A stretch of 64,000 nt of DNA from Ligula intestinalis (Eukaryota > Platyhelminthes > Cestoda > Diphyllobothriidea > Diphyllobothriidae): the NCBI GenBank assembly GCA_036362985.1, contig JAYGXS010000009.1, positions 25,615,260 to 25,679,259 on the forward strand, read 5' to 3'. Below, one piece after another: positions 25,201 through 33,667 of the stretch. A model generated the notes under the pieces. The model saw only the letters and a program-made list of their open reading frames with translations, did no database searches and was not told where the DNA came from. Made by a program: the position numbers and the translations under genes. Position 1 is the first letter of the stretch, and each line of letters begins with the position of its first letter.

Positions 25201-28200
25201 GAAAGTCTACTCTCACTAAAATCTGCTTCAAGCGCAATTCACTGTAGTATGCACCGTGGACCTCGTCAAAGTCGACGGTCCAACTTTCACTCCAATGGCG
25301 TCTTCTTAATGTGGCCCTTGTTGCACTCCCATTCCGTGGGAGTCCAAGAAGTGGTTGTACTTGGAGCAGTAAAATCTTCTGATAGAATCCAAAGTTGTTG
25401 GTAAAGGGCATGAGTCACCAGAGTGAGGGCTTTATTTTGCACAGAACCCTATGTTGCTGGCTCAGGCAGTAGTGGCCGCTGGCCAAACGAGGGCTGATGT
25501 TGACTGCGTCCAGTCGTGCCCGAGAGTGTGTGTGTTTTGAGAGAGTGATGATAGCGGCTGCTTTTAAATGCCTGTGAACTGTGTTCATGTAGTTTGCTGT
25601 TGGTGTGCTGATATTATGTGCAAGGATTGTCGCGTCTTAAGGTGTTCTGCTGCGTTGGTCGCAGGGTACCGCGTTCAAGTGTCTCCTGAGAAACTAGTTG
25701 GGCTCACGTGTGCTTGCGTGCGTGTAGAAGTGAATGCCAGTCAAGCGGTTAAAGGTCAGCGAGTGGGAACAGTCTTACTGAATCGCGGTCTTCGTAATGG
25801 TGGACTCCATACGAACAGTAGGTTGGGCGGATAAACTTCACCAGATTGTGATTTAATTTACGACTCACGGTGAGTCTCGTAGCTCAGTGGTAGAGCTTTG
25901 GCTGCGCAAAAGCCTTCCTTGCACAACTAGGTCCTGAAAATGTTTGCTTTGAACCAAGAAATTACTTCATTAACTCCCCTTTTCACGATTCATCATGCTT
26001 TACCTGATGCAAGTGTTTATCTAACTTCTGGGCCATTCTACAAACACATCGTGCGTTTCTATACACCATATGTGCCGCGTTTTAGATTTCATGCACATCG
26101 ACCGATATATTGTTACATAATTACCAGTCTTAAACGCTGACACAACCCTTCATGCAAGTAACTTCGTTCGCTCCAGCGAATGCGGTTGCGGTGGCAGTAA
26201 CGAGTACGGGCACACACTCGGTCGCTTGGCAACCGCTGAGAGAGTGCTTTCATCCGGCCTCCAGAATTGGAATGAAACTTTCTGTTAAACCGACTGCTGC
26301 AGTCGCCCCCCTCTAAGCTGCCACAGCTGTACCACAGCTGCTAGTTGACAGAATTTCAGATGAGTCTCTGGCTTAAGCGCAAACGAGGACATGGTTGAGT
26401 TGCTCTGTTTCAGCATATAAAACTCACTTTTTTCGGATTTTCGAATTCACCTTTATGGCCGGAACCATCCCATTTTATGAATTACAATTAGAGCTGTTCA
26501 TTGAACAAGCTAACTAATTAGATCAGTCCTCATTACTCTGTCCTTTTTATTGTCTTGAGGTGGTTGTTTGGTATTCAAGCTTTGCTTGCATTATGATATT
26601 AAAGAACCTTGTTTAATAGATTATTACTTTTTAAGACCTTAGTCACACTTGCTTTTTTTAAGTCATAGAACGTTTTGCTATGTAAGCTTTTTTACAATGC
26701 TTTTAAGTTGAAATGACTGATAAAAAGATGCCGAACAGTTTTAGGTAGACTCTCTAATCGGTGTTTTAAGTCTGTAGTAAAGTTGTTGGTCCCAGCGCCA
26801 TATGTTAGCTACCAATGTGTAGAATGATTCATTCTGTCATTTTGTGACATAAATGCACATTGAAATATGAGCCACCGGCAGCTACCTCCGTTCAGCTTCC
26901 GTAGTCTTGGAATCCTAGGCAACTATTAAATGCACAGTGCAATGACAACATGAAAGTGAATGCTCCATGCATCAATGCACTGTCGGCGGTCAAATATCGA
27001 CAAAAAATATCACGTTCTTGTCGTTAATCAATAACCAAGTTCTAATACAGGATCATTCAGAGCTAATGGTCAGTTTTATCCGGTTTTAAATCAAAGAAAT
27101 GGCTACCGGACCACAGTGCATACGATGCGGCCAGTTGTGAACATAGGTGTCTATTGCGCCTACCGTTCCTATAAAGCTAGATAGGGAGTCTTTTTTTCTG
27201 GTATCTAAGATCACTTTTTTGTCGCGTAACATCATTGCTAAATGAATTTTCTCTGAAGTAAGGAGGGATTTCATGTTGACCTGAAGGTGCTCACTGGCAT
27301 ACTTCCTTATAGACCAAAATAGCAAAGATCGCGCCTCTATTCCTCCTCAGTTATAGCTCTGAATACCAAACTGTGCATTCTTGCGTTTTTTTTTCAAGTA
27401 TACTTCCTTCTCCCTTTAGGCCTCCGCCGAGAAGCGTCTAAGGGTCCTTCGGGGACTCCTTGCACTGCCCAAACAGTTGGACAGCAGCGACTCCACTGCC
27501 GGCGGTAACAACTGGCGGGCTGACGCCAACTTCACCCTCTACCTCGGTGATTTCGACTGGGACAACTTTGTGGTTGATCCAAAGAACTATCGGGTCACCA
27601 TCGTTCAAGCGCGCCACATCATCGCGGTGGATAAAAATGGGGTGAGAGATTATGCAGCATTTTTAGCACGGACGTTTTGTTTTGCCGGCATTTCTGAAAG
27701 GTCGTAGTTTCGACAAAAAGACTCCAACATCCATAATCATAGACATCTACCTTTAAATTTCAATAGTTCTGTAATAGCTATGGCTTTAACGGCGTTCAGA
27801 CCGCTCAGGCTGCTCAGTGGAATAGGATAAAGTACTTCATCTGTCCTTTGAGTTACATTTTCGGCCTACTCTTTGGTAGGCCTGGGAGTGTAGTGCACCG
27901 ATCTATTCCAATTGCATGGTAATAATCGCCGCTGCGTATTTTTAGTCGTAAGGTCTCACAAGCAGTGGCACATCTACAAGGAGTTAGCAATCGAGGAATG
28001 TCACCTCGAAAGCCAGGGGAGTGTTACACGATCGCTTCTGATTTTTCCTGCTCATCAGCTCTCCGTATACTCACGATCTTGAGGCCGAAGGGTAGTTATC
28101 CAGTGACTGAGTTGTGATGTTGAACTAACTGGCCGAATTACGTCGGGTTCAAAGCCCTGACACATACGCTCCAGCATTGGGTATTACTGACCGGCAGTGG

Positions 28201-30618
28201 TAGAAAAATGGACTCACCCTTCATGTTCTAGTGACCCACTGTCCTCCGTCGTTGACTTATAGTTTCTCCGATGCCTGTGCAGTCGCGGTCGAATGATATC
28301 ACCGTGTTCATGCTAATATCTGGTGAATCTCCTCACTAATGAAACGCCGATCGAACTTCTGGAGGGTGCTTTTGATTCGAGCCATTTACTTTGGTTGGAT
28401 TTTAATACTGAGTATCATCCAGCTTAATGTCAGGGTATTTTAGACACTAAATGCTGCAGCCTTTTTTCCCTTTAAATGCCTTAAAAGCGAATTTTGTGGA
28501 AAAAACATGGCCGCTGAAGTCGTGGGCATTTTTCTAATGAATTTTGAATGTTCTAATATATTTAAATGTTCTTTTTTGGAAAACATGCACAATTTTTTTC
28601 CTATACACGTTTGGTAGCAACTTATCTCGCCCGTGGAATGTATAATTGACTAAAGCGTATCTTCCGATATTTTTAAAAACAATTTCTTATTGTGAGATTC
28701 TTTAAGACCATGAAGTGTTTTTTCAGGACAAATCGTTGTTCTGTGAATTATAAGGCATCATCCACGTCCACTCTGAACTTTTATGGGCATTATTTGACGT
28801 CTTCCTCAGCATAGAGGAATGTGCTATTTTCTTTAGGCAGAATGTATACAGCAGGTAGTTTGGAGACCTTGAATTCAAAAATATCGGCCCGTAGGTTTCA
28901 AAATAAGTCGAAATTTGGAGTTGTCCTAAACTAAACTCTACTATTTCTTCAAGTATAAGACCTGAAGAAGGAATGCTTTTGTGTTTTTTATCCATAAAAT
29001 ATAGTTTAATTTATAAGGCTATTAAAATCAATACGAATAATGCACACGAATTCACTTGTCAGTCCCAAGCCTGTTCACCTTTCACAGGTGGGTAGAAAAA
29101 GCTCCTTTAAAAGGTAGCGTTTTGACGTGACTGAAAGATAATCACTATCACAATCCTACTTAGATAATTTGTTTGAAGCGTAAAAATCTGCGAAGAAAAT
29201 TTGACCGCTGGGACAACACTTGTGATTCGCCTGATTTTTTGATTTTTTGAGTAGAAATAGTAGAAGAAGCGGCCGAGTGATCCTCACGTCCACCGCGCGT
29301 TATGAAATTTCAGCAAGTCAGGGCCCGAATTCCGGTAATCAAGCAAGTAAAATACAGGAGGGCAGTTATCGTTAGTTGTCGTTATACGTTTGCAGTAATG
29401 ACTATGTCTAATAAATACTGCAAATTCCTGTGCGTGTGTTACCAGCTTCTGCTAATGCCTCTGATGAAGAATCCGTGACGGATGTCGAAATTTTAGGCGA
29501 ATAAAACTGTTGTCCCAGCGATCAAATCTTCTTCTTCTTTATTGCTTCCTGGGACACGTATGTTCGCTTGTATGGAGGATATATTTCGGAATTTCAGTTG
29601 ACCTTTCATGCGCTAGAGCATTAACTGTATATAAAGACTTTTCCTATGGGGGCGTTTGGCAGAACAAACACAAGCAGGATTATGCTCTCAGCCACAGATG
29701 GGTAAGGGACCTAAACCTCCAGTATGGTCTGTAGACGTTTATCTCCCCGCCTGCAGTCTGCGGGCTTCTCTGTTGCAAAGTTCAGTGCTTTGTAAATTTT
29801 GCTTTGTAGCTACTTGCTGTCCATCTATCTACTTATGCGCACTTGCAACTCACTAGAAAAGCGAACCTCGTAAAAGTATTAATTCTGGGCCGTAGTCTTG
29901 CATGCTATTATTGCATCACTGTCAAAGATCGCAGCCCCCCCTGCTTCGTGCCTATTTTCATTCAAGCACCAACTTGTCCTCATTTGCATTCTCTTGTCCC
30001 CAGCTCCTGTGCTTGTGCATACCAGAGGCCTAAGCAATAACCACCTATGTGTAATTTCTCTCTCACTTCCACACACGCACAGCGGCCGCCGCTTAAATTA
30101 GCATTTCCTGTGTGTTCGATGCTCTCATAAGGCAACTGAGTCAGACCGGTCTCTCNNNNNNNNNNTGTTGCCCGTAGCACAGGTTTAACCATACAGGTGT
30201 CATGTGTGTGTGCACTCTCCTTCCATTTCAGAAGCTCCGGAAGCGTGATGAGATGCATACAGTTAACGCTACCGTGCTGAATGAGGCTACCGTGGCAGCT
30301 ATTGCAACTGGTCGTTGTCGGGGCAACGTGTCGGAGACGGGGGACGCTGGTGGTCCCACTCCACCCTGCCTGTCAGAAGCCCACGCCGACGAGCTCTGCC
30401 GCCAGCCCGTCTCTGATCACAACTACTGGGCAATCTGTATGAGTATCCTTCATGGTGGTGACTCGCCGCAGCACCGCTGTAAGAACTTCCTCGCCGACTT
30501 GCCCCCGCTGCTGCGTTTTTCGCTGGAAAGTTGTCTGGCTGATGATGTCGCCGGTGCCCGAATTGCACACGTTCAGGCGGCCCTGGAGAATATTGCCCTG
30601 GCACTGGGCGAGGCATGA
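13234..30618 (+). CDS. dipk2: DIPK2-family (FAM69/DIA1) divergent protein kinase-like protein, six exons
   Basis: Exons 13234-13290, 13375-13669, 13785-14145, 21517-21727, 27420-27641 and 30232-30618 join into 1533 nt, 510 codons plus TGA. All splice phases agree. The protein has a short Ser-rich cytosolic start, a membrane anchor at about residues 46-69, then the family's Cys motif KCPACFGQSFC, GWPFASHLGACGR, a catalytic-loop-like GDFDWDNF and a C-terminal SDHNYWAIC. DIPK2 proteins are secretory-pathway kinase-like proteins of about 430 residues; this one is longer at the N-terminus. Where the family has an Asp in the metal-binding (DFG-equivalent) strand, this protein has Gln371 (IVQARHI), so activity may be altered or lost. 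Introns 3-5 (7.4, 5.7 and 2.6 kb) are full of retroelements. An internal Met at 13438 is an alternative start. Family assignment is firm; activity is inferred. Confidence 0.9.
13375..13669 (+). CDS. dipk2: Gene 1 exon 2: membrane anchor and Cys motif
   Basis: The acceptor is TTCTATCATAG and the donor is G|GTAAGT; the exon ends in phase 1. It encodes 21 polar residues, then an internal Met at 13438, a hydrophobic stretch (FYIYVSAFLALITVALFFAL) and the family motif CPACFGQSFC. If exon 1 is not used, translation would start at 13438 and give 470 residues. Confidence 0.85.
13785..14145 (+). CDS. dipk2: Gene 1 exon 3
   Basis: The acceptor GCCTGAAG before 13785 restores the frame from exon 2 through a short 115-nt intron. 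The earlier CAG at 13707 does not fit the phase. The exon encodes TDHRKYPVTLRRL, a lone conserved-type Cys in DAAVCRRG, and CASPRLLSLMQSR at the end, which matches the family's helix before the core domain. It ends two bases into an Arg codon. Confidence 0.85.
14420..14520 (+). repeat. Short dispersed repeat, copy 1
   Basis: The core CCGAGTTATTCCGTCAGTTG followed by GTAACCTCC and AAGCGCTGCGTGAT recurs with mismatches at about 22660-22755 (+) and 24905-24975 (-). No coding content. The family is unknown. Confidence 0.55.
15430..15790 (+). mobile_element. Penelope-like element 3' end fragment
   Basis: It matches, with many changes, the complement of 55740-56190. It encodes a broken C-terminal peptide (HQSGDKGRTQQQ, ITAINDSKGKCQAIVPPI) after a PLE GIY-YIG domain, then a hammerhead-like motif and the AATAAAATTCTTGTTCCAG tail. 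It lies in intron 3 of gene 1. Confidence 0.6.
15714..15753 (+). ncRNA. Hammerhead ribozyme-like motif, core mutated
   Basis: Stem I is CCT/AGG. Stem II is a good hairpin, GATTCT/AGAATC. GAAACGTC follows, giving the minimal stem III (AC/GU) and the cleavage-site C. The CUGAUGA box has decayed to GTAATCA, so activity is unlikely. Confidence 0.4.
18958..19045 (-). repeat. tRNA-like SINE head, copy 1 (inverted pair)
   Basis: On the - strand this reads GCGTTTGTAGCTCAACTGGT, AGAGCATTGGCTTCGTG, then an ATTCGAATCCC B box and CGAACGC. The 7-bp acceptor stem GCGTTTG/CGAACGC pairs fully. The A box (TAGCTCAACTGGTAGAGC) is intact. The anticodon arm is irregular, so this looks tRNA-derived (perhaps Thr-CGT-like) rather than a working tRNA gene. 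Confidence 0.6.
19176..19262 (+). repeat. tRNA-like SINE head, copy 2 (inverted pair)
   Basis: It has the same order as copy 1 on the opposite strand: GCGTTTGTAGCTCATCTGGT, AGGGCATTGCTTTCGCGTG, and an acceptor end CGAACGCCGCG. The B box is degraded (GATATCAACTTCC). Copies 1 and 2 and the spacer between them form a palindrome of about 310 bases, from 18955 to 19265. Confidence 0.6.
20865..21005 (-). repeat. Second tRNA-like SINE family
   Basis: The - strand reads CCTCGGCTTAATGATAAGAA, then GTTCTAGTCAACGGCTC, TTGGGTTCGAGCCTTGGG (a perfect B box) and CACCACTGGGCG. It differs from the copies near 19 kb. A functional tRNA is unlikely because the A box is poor. Confidence 0.4.
21517..21727 (+). 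CDS. dipk2: Gene 1 exon 4: GWPF/GACGR segment
   Basis: The CCCTAG acceptor and TCG|GTAAGC donor give a 211-nt exon. It encodes the most conserved part of the family: LLFNLAINPHALVTQVFPES, then GWPFASHLGACGR, then HFCS. The first base completes the Arg codon begun in exon 3. Confidence 0.92.
22660..22755 (+). repeat. Short dispersed repeat, copy 2
   Basis: It is related to 14420-14520: CACACAAACACC, CCGTTATCCCGTCAATTGGC and AACCTTCCAAG, then CGCTTAGCGCATCGTGATTG. Confidence 0.5.
22899..22930 (+). repeat. TTTCATTG tandem repeat
   Basis: Three to four units of an octamer (TTGTTTCA type) in a row, with the last unit altered. Confidence 0.85.
23599..24020 (+). mobile_element. LTR-like block, family B (possible solo LTR)
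   Basis: A CpG- and GC-rich block in AT-rich surroundings. It has, in LTR order, a TGTGGAGACG start, a TATAAATA box at about 23882, a possible GATAAA polyadenylation signal near 23940, a C/T-rich U5-like end and a terminal CTATAGCA. No internal retrotransposon genes flank it and no clear target duplication was found. The first 85 bases are related to 12680-12767 (-). Confidence 0.4.
24905..24975 (-). repeat. Short dispersed repeat, copy 3
   Basis: The - strand reads GCGGCCCGAGTTATTCCGTC then AGTTGGCACCCTTCCAA, the best match to the 14420-14520 core. Confidence 0.55.
25780..25930 (+). repeat. tRNA-like SINE, copy 3 with conserved upstream flank
   Basis: An A-box head, TCGTAGCTCAGTGGTAGAGC, lies at about 25877. 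It is preceded by GGTGGACTCCATACGAACAG, GTTGGGCGG and GTGATTTAATTTACGAC. The same flank precedes the tRNA-like head near 19.1 kb. The B box is lost. Confidence 0.5.
27420..27641 (+). CDS. dipk2: Gene 1 exon 5: catalytic-loop-like segment
   Basis: A 222-nt phase-0 exon between TTTAG and GGG|GTGAGA. It encodes AEKRLRVLRGLLALPKQL, a Ser/Gly-rich insert, FTLYLGDFDWDNFVV and then VTIVQARHIIAVDKNG. The DxDxDNF loop (residues 352-358) keeps the family's catalytic Asp and Asn. The following strand has Gln371 in place of the expected Asp. Confidence 0.92.
29457..29498 (+). ncRNA. Hammerhead ribozyme motif, type I, minimal stem III
   Basis: Stem I GCCT/AGGC pairs perfectly (29457-29460 with 29495-29498). 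The box CTGATGA (29461-29467) and GAAA (29487-29490) are both intact. Stem II contains a 5-bp helix ATCCG/CGGAT with a TGA loop, plus imperfect basal pairs. Stem III is the reduced type, ATTT, and U is at the cleavage position (29494). The core is complete; weak stems II and III make activity uncertain. A transcript of gene 1 would carry it in the intron in the sense direction. Confidence 0.6.
29457..29600 (+). mobile_element. Penelope-like element 3' tail with hammerhead
   Basis: A hammerhead motif is followed by AATAAAACTGTTGTCCCAGC, CTTCTTCTTCTTTATTGCTT and CCTGGGACACGTATG. This is the same tail order as at the other PLE ends. No coding sequence remains upstream that I recognise. It lies in intron 5 of gene 1. 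Confidence 0.55.
30232..30618 (+). CDS. dipk2: Gene 1 exon 6: C-terminal Cys-rich segment
   Basis: The acceptor CCATTTCAG precedes a 128-codon terminal exon ending at TGA 30616-30618. It encodes LCRQPVSDHNYWAICMSIL, matching the family's DHNYYAVC motif, then LPPLLRFSLESCLADDV and a final helix. A GC-alternating tract (about 30628-30640) follows the stop. No canonical AATAAA was seen in the first few hundred bases after it. Confidence 0.92.
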   Translation, partial: KLRKRDEMHTVNATVLNEATVAAIATGRCRGNVSETGDAGGPTPPCLSEAHADELCRQPVSDHNYWAICMSILHGGDSPQHRCKNFLADLPPLLRFSLESCLADDVAGARIAHVQAALENIALALGEA

Positions 30619-32490
30619 GTTTCTGCGCGCGCGCGCGTGCAGGCCATCTACTGACTGGTGCTCACGCGCTGGCTTTTGCTGTGGCACCTACTTCTCCTTT
30701 TTTAATATCTGTTTTTGATCTATAATATAGACATGCCTATCTCGTTGGGGACTTTTTTCAGTTAAGAGTTGTTTTTTTAACGTACTGCTGGAATACTTGA
30801 ACTGATCCTCTATTCGCTGCAAGATCCTAGTTGTGGATGCTCGCGAGCCTTTTCTGTGTCCAGCTGTACAATTTGGTGTGCCTTGAGGCTCAGGAATAAC
30901 CAATTTGCATTCACTAGAAAGAACATGCCTGCACTCATCAGCATCGATTAGACTCTTAATCTAGTCAATACCGGCTCATGGGAAGAATTGCCCTGTCCAT
31001 CTGCATCAATACTCCTGATCTAAACAGGCAAGAAAATGACTCCGTGACACATTGGGTTGGAGTGATCTACTTCCAAACAACTGATTCGGGGTGCCGCAAC
31101 ATATTGGGGTTGAGTGTGACGGGCTTGTGACGATCAGCAGTTCACAAATGGCCATTCCAGTCTCCTTCGTCAATCTGGGTGCCATTTAGCTGCTACCGGA
31201 GCTCAAAGATTAGCCCCAAGGCAGAACTGGACTAGTCCGTCGCTTAACCGACCGTTGAGCGTCAATTAACCAATGTACATTGTATGTAGTCATTCATAAA
31301 TAATTCAAATGTCAGATCTAAAGAGGTCTTTATATCCTACCAAAGGAGAATAAGATGGGCATTCTTGTTCACCCTTCCCAGGAACTGTGAACAGCATTTC
31401 ATACGCATCGCAGTTCTCAGTCAGCTGAGTGCAGGATGTTGTATTTTAATTGGTTCCTCACTGCAGTCTGTCAAGGACTTTCTGCTAGGATTTGATAAGC
31501 TCCGGAATCCCATTTGGTTTGAGGCCCCCTAAACGGGCCACGCGATATGTACGCCGCGTCATCGTTGGGGTTACATCAGAAGAGAATCGGTGTTACTGGC
31601 AACGCGCATTCATAACAAATGCTACACATGAGATTGTGCTGGCAAGTCTGCGTGCAGGCTCATCGGTAACTTGTGTTAGGAGTGTAGCCTGACCAAAGGC
31701 TAGCAATGTTACGGGCTATCCCGAGGCGTCGTGCCTGACGCTGATTGTCACAATGACTCCTTTGTCAACAGAGGATTGCCATCAAGGTGATGTGCCTGCG
31801 CGATGGTTATGCCCACGCGATGCGCTGAGCTTAAACTGGATAAACGCACGCGCGTCAAGGCGCGTGCCCAAGTAATTGTAGTCCTTCAAGGTCAACTGTT
31901 CAGGTGACCCTGTCCCAATGCGGCCAATGATGCCACAAACGAACGCGCTTGACAACCATTTATGAGCCACTGTCACCTCTCAGACAGTGAGTTGAAACAC
32001 GGACTGCAAGGACACCGTCAGCCCGTTCCCAATGCCCGGGCATTGCCCCGAGGTGGGGACACACCAGCGCGCTGGAGATCAACCAGCGGCAACTGCCACC
32101 CGAGAAAGCAACTCCGGGTTTTGTACACAATAAACCCTCCTCCCGGTGGATTCCAAAGTTACGCCCTTCTTTGTGTTTTCTTCCTTGGGGATTCCAACGG
32201 GCGTAATTAGACGACGACATCACAGAAGTCTCCGTTATAACACTGGCAACGCAGGTGAGATTGTTACTCGGATAAGATAAGCAGGTGTAACGCACATTCA
32301 GCCATGTGTATTTCCGCGGAGGAATTGCTGTTCTACGAAAGTGTCATGGTTCCAACAGCCATCACACGGCGTTGGAGTCTTTACATCCTGGGCGACACTG
32401 CCAGTTGTCGGAGAACACCATTTCTATCATCGCGGCACAAGTGCTGACTGTCATGCAGCAAAAACAAGCCTTCGATGGTCAAATCGTGCA
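30619..32490. other. Gene 1 3' flank; no gene seen
   Basis: The 3' untranslated region of gene 1 must begin here, but its end is not visible. A block at about 31780-32250 has CG-rich sequence, an AATAAA at about 32128 and a terminal ATAACA followed by CTGGCAACGC, which could be the end of an LTR and its primer site. The evidence is too weak for a separate call. Confidence 0.35.
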
Positions 32491-32496
32491 AAAAAA

Positions 32497-32620
32497 GTCA
32501 AAAAGACCGAAAGCGGGAGCGAGGCTACGAATTTTTCTCGCTTCGGGGCTAGTCCGGTCCCGATGCCGGGCTAGCACCGAAGCGAGAAACATTCGTAGCC
32601 TCGCTTTCGCTCTTCTTGAC
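32497..32620. repeat. Foldback hairpin (MITE-like)
   Basis: Two arms of about 55 bases, 32497-32556 and 32565-32620, are near-perfect reverse complements around an 8-base loop (TCCCGATG). The outer ends are GTCAAAAAGA and CTCTTCTTGAC; the inner ends are GGGCTAGTCCGG and CCGGGCTAGC. No coding sequence. It may be a small foldback transposon remnant. Confidence 0.8.
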
Positions 32621-32999
32621 TTGGTAAGGGCCTCGAGCCCAGCTGGGAGAGAGAGTGCAGTAGATGGATAATTTAAGTAGTTTGGATTCGAAGGTGGCAT
32701 AGTGAAAAGAAAGACGGTTTACAAAAAATCGAGTTTTACGGGTGAATTTTCAAGCAGCTAACACTTGAGACTCAATAAAAAGTGGGTAATTGGGATTGTC
32801 GCATTAGAGCGTTTAGTGTTGGGAGGCAGGAGGACAGACGTTAACAGTGGGGGGGGGGGAGAGAATACCAGTCGCGGTTACTGCGGATGTAGGGGGAGCC
32901 ATGTTGAAAAGTCAGATAGAGTCATGTGCCGGGGGGATGCCGCATCGGTGCATTTCCATTTTGCCGCGTACTGATACGTGACAGTTTTTTTGATGCGAG

Positions 33000-33667
33000 T
33001 CAGTGAGCCGTGCACGCAAGCCATCGTAGTATCAATCGAGATCCACATGTCTGTTAAGGCCAGTTTGGCTCGACTGCCAAGCTTCGGGGAGTTTTTTCGC
33101 TTGTCTCGTGTTAGCCATAGTGATCAGTTCTATGTCGTCCCAATTGGAACGATGGTCACACTCATGGGAGTGCACAAATACGAGTGATTAGGGATTCCGT
33201 CGAAGAACGGCCAACTTATGTTCGTTGATGCGAATTTCGAGACGTCGGCCTGTGTGGTCAACGTTAACACTAGAACAGCTGGCGCACGGTATGCAGTAAA
33301 CGTTGTTTAGGTATTCTACAGGTAGGGGATACTTTACTCGACAGAGGTTTGCGCTTAGGGAGGATGTGAACCGGAGATGCCGAAGCGACTTTGCGCTCGA
33401 GAGATGGTTTTGAAAAATCCTCTCATGTAAGGTAGATATCTTCATTGAGAAGGAGATTTTGCGCTTGTCCCTGATGGCTGATGCAATTTTTGAGAAAGTT
33501 GGTTGGACATCCGTTGGACTGGAAGAACTTATATAAGTAAGTTTGTTCTTTCTTGAGCAAATAATCGCTGCTGAAATAGCGGTTGGCCCGTTAGAAAACA
33601 GAAGGAACAAAATTTCCTTTAAGGGGCGCGGGATGGTTACTCCGATATTTAAGGATTCAGCTTGCAT
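33000..33667 (-). mobile_element. Penelope-like element fragment: linker and GIY-YIG endonuclease
   Basis: The - strand frame 33188-33667 (159 codons) covers the end of the RT thumb/linker (SLNIGVTIPRPLKEILFLLF) and enters the endonuclease (NNVYCIPCASCSSVNVDHTG, then RRLEIRINEHKLAV). After a frameshift near 33.19 kb the domain continues as LVFVHSHECDHRSNWDD and EAWQSSQTGLNRHVDLD to about 33000. The two catalytic YIG-type positions are altered (VNVDHTG), and a stop follows HVDLD. Confidence 0.8.

Larger units (their letters stand above)
21728..27419 (+). other. Gene 1 intron 4 (5.7 kb)
   Basis: It contains two copies of a short dispersed repeat (about 22660-22755 and 24905-24975), an octamer tandem (22899-22930), an LTR-like block (23599-24020) and a third tRNA-like unit (25866-25930). 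From 26 to 27.4 kb nothing is recognised. Confidence 0.75.
27642..30231 (+). other. Gene 1 intron 5 (2.6 kb)
   Basis: It contains a dispersed AT-rich repeat (about 29085-29170), a PLE tail with a good hammerhead motif (29457-29600) and a 10-base N gap (30156-30165) 66 bases before exon 6. Confidence 0.75.

Noticed and set aside
30299..30687. Open frames of about 105 codons on the - strand opposite gene 1 exon 6
   Set aside because: They are shadows of a GC-rich coding exon on the + strand.
31780..32250. LTR with primer-binding site
   Set aside because: AATAAA and ATAACA|CTGGCAACGC are suggestive, but there is no second copy in the window and no clear start.
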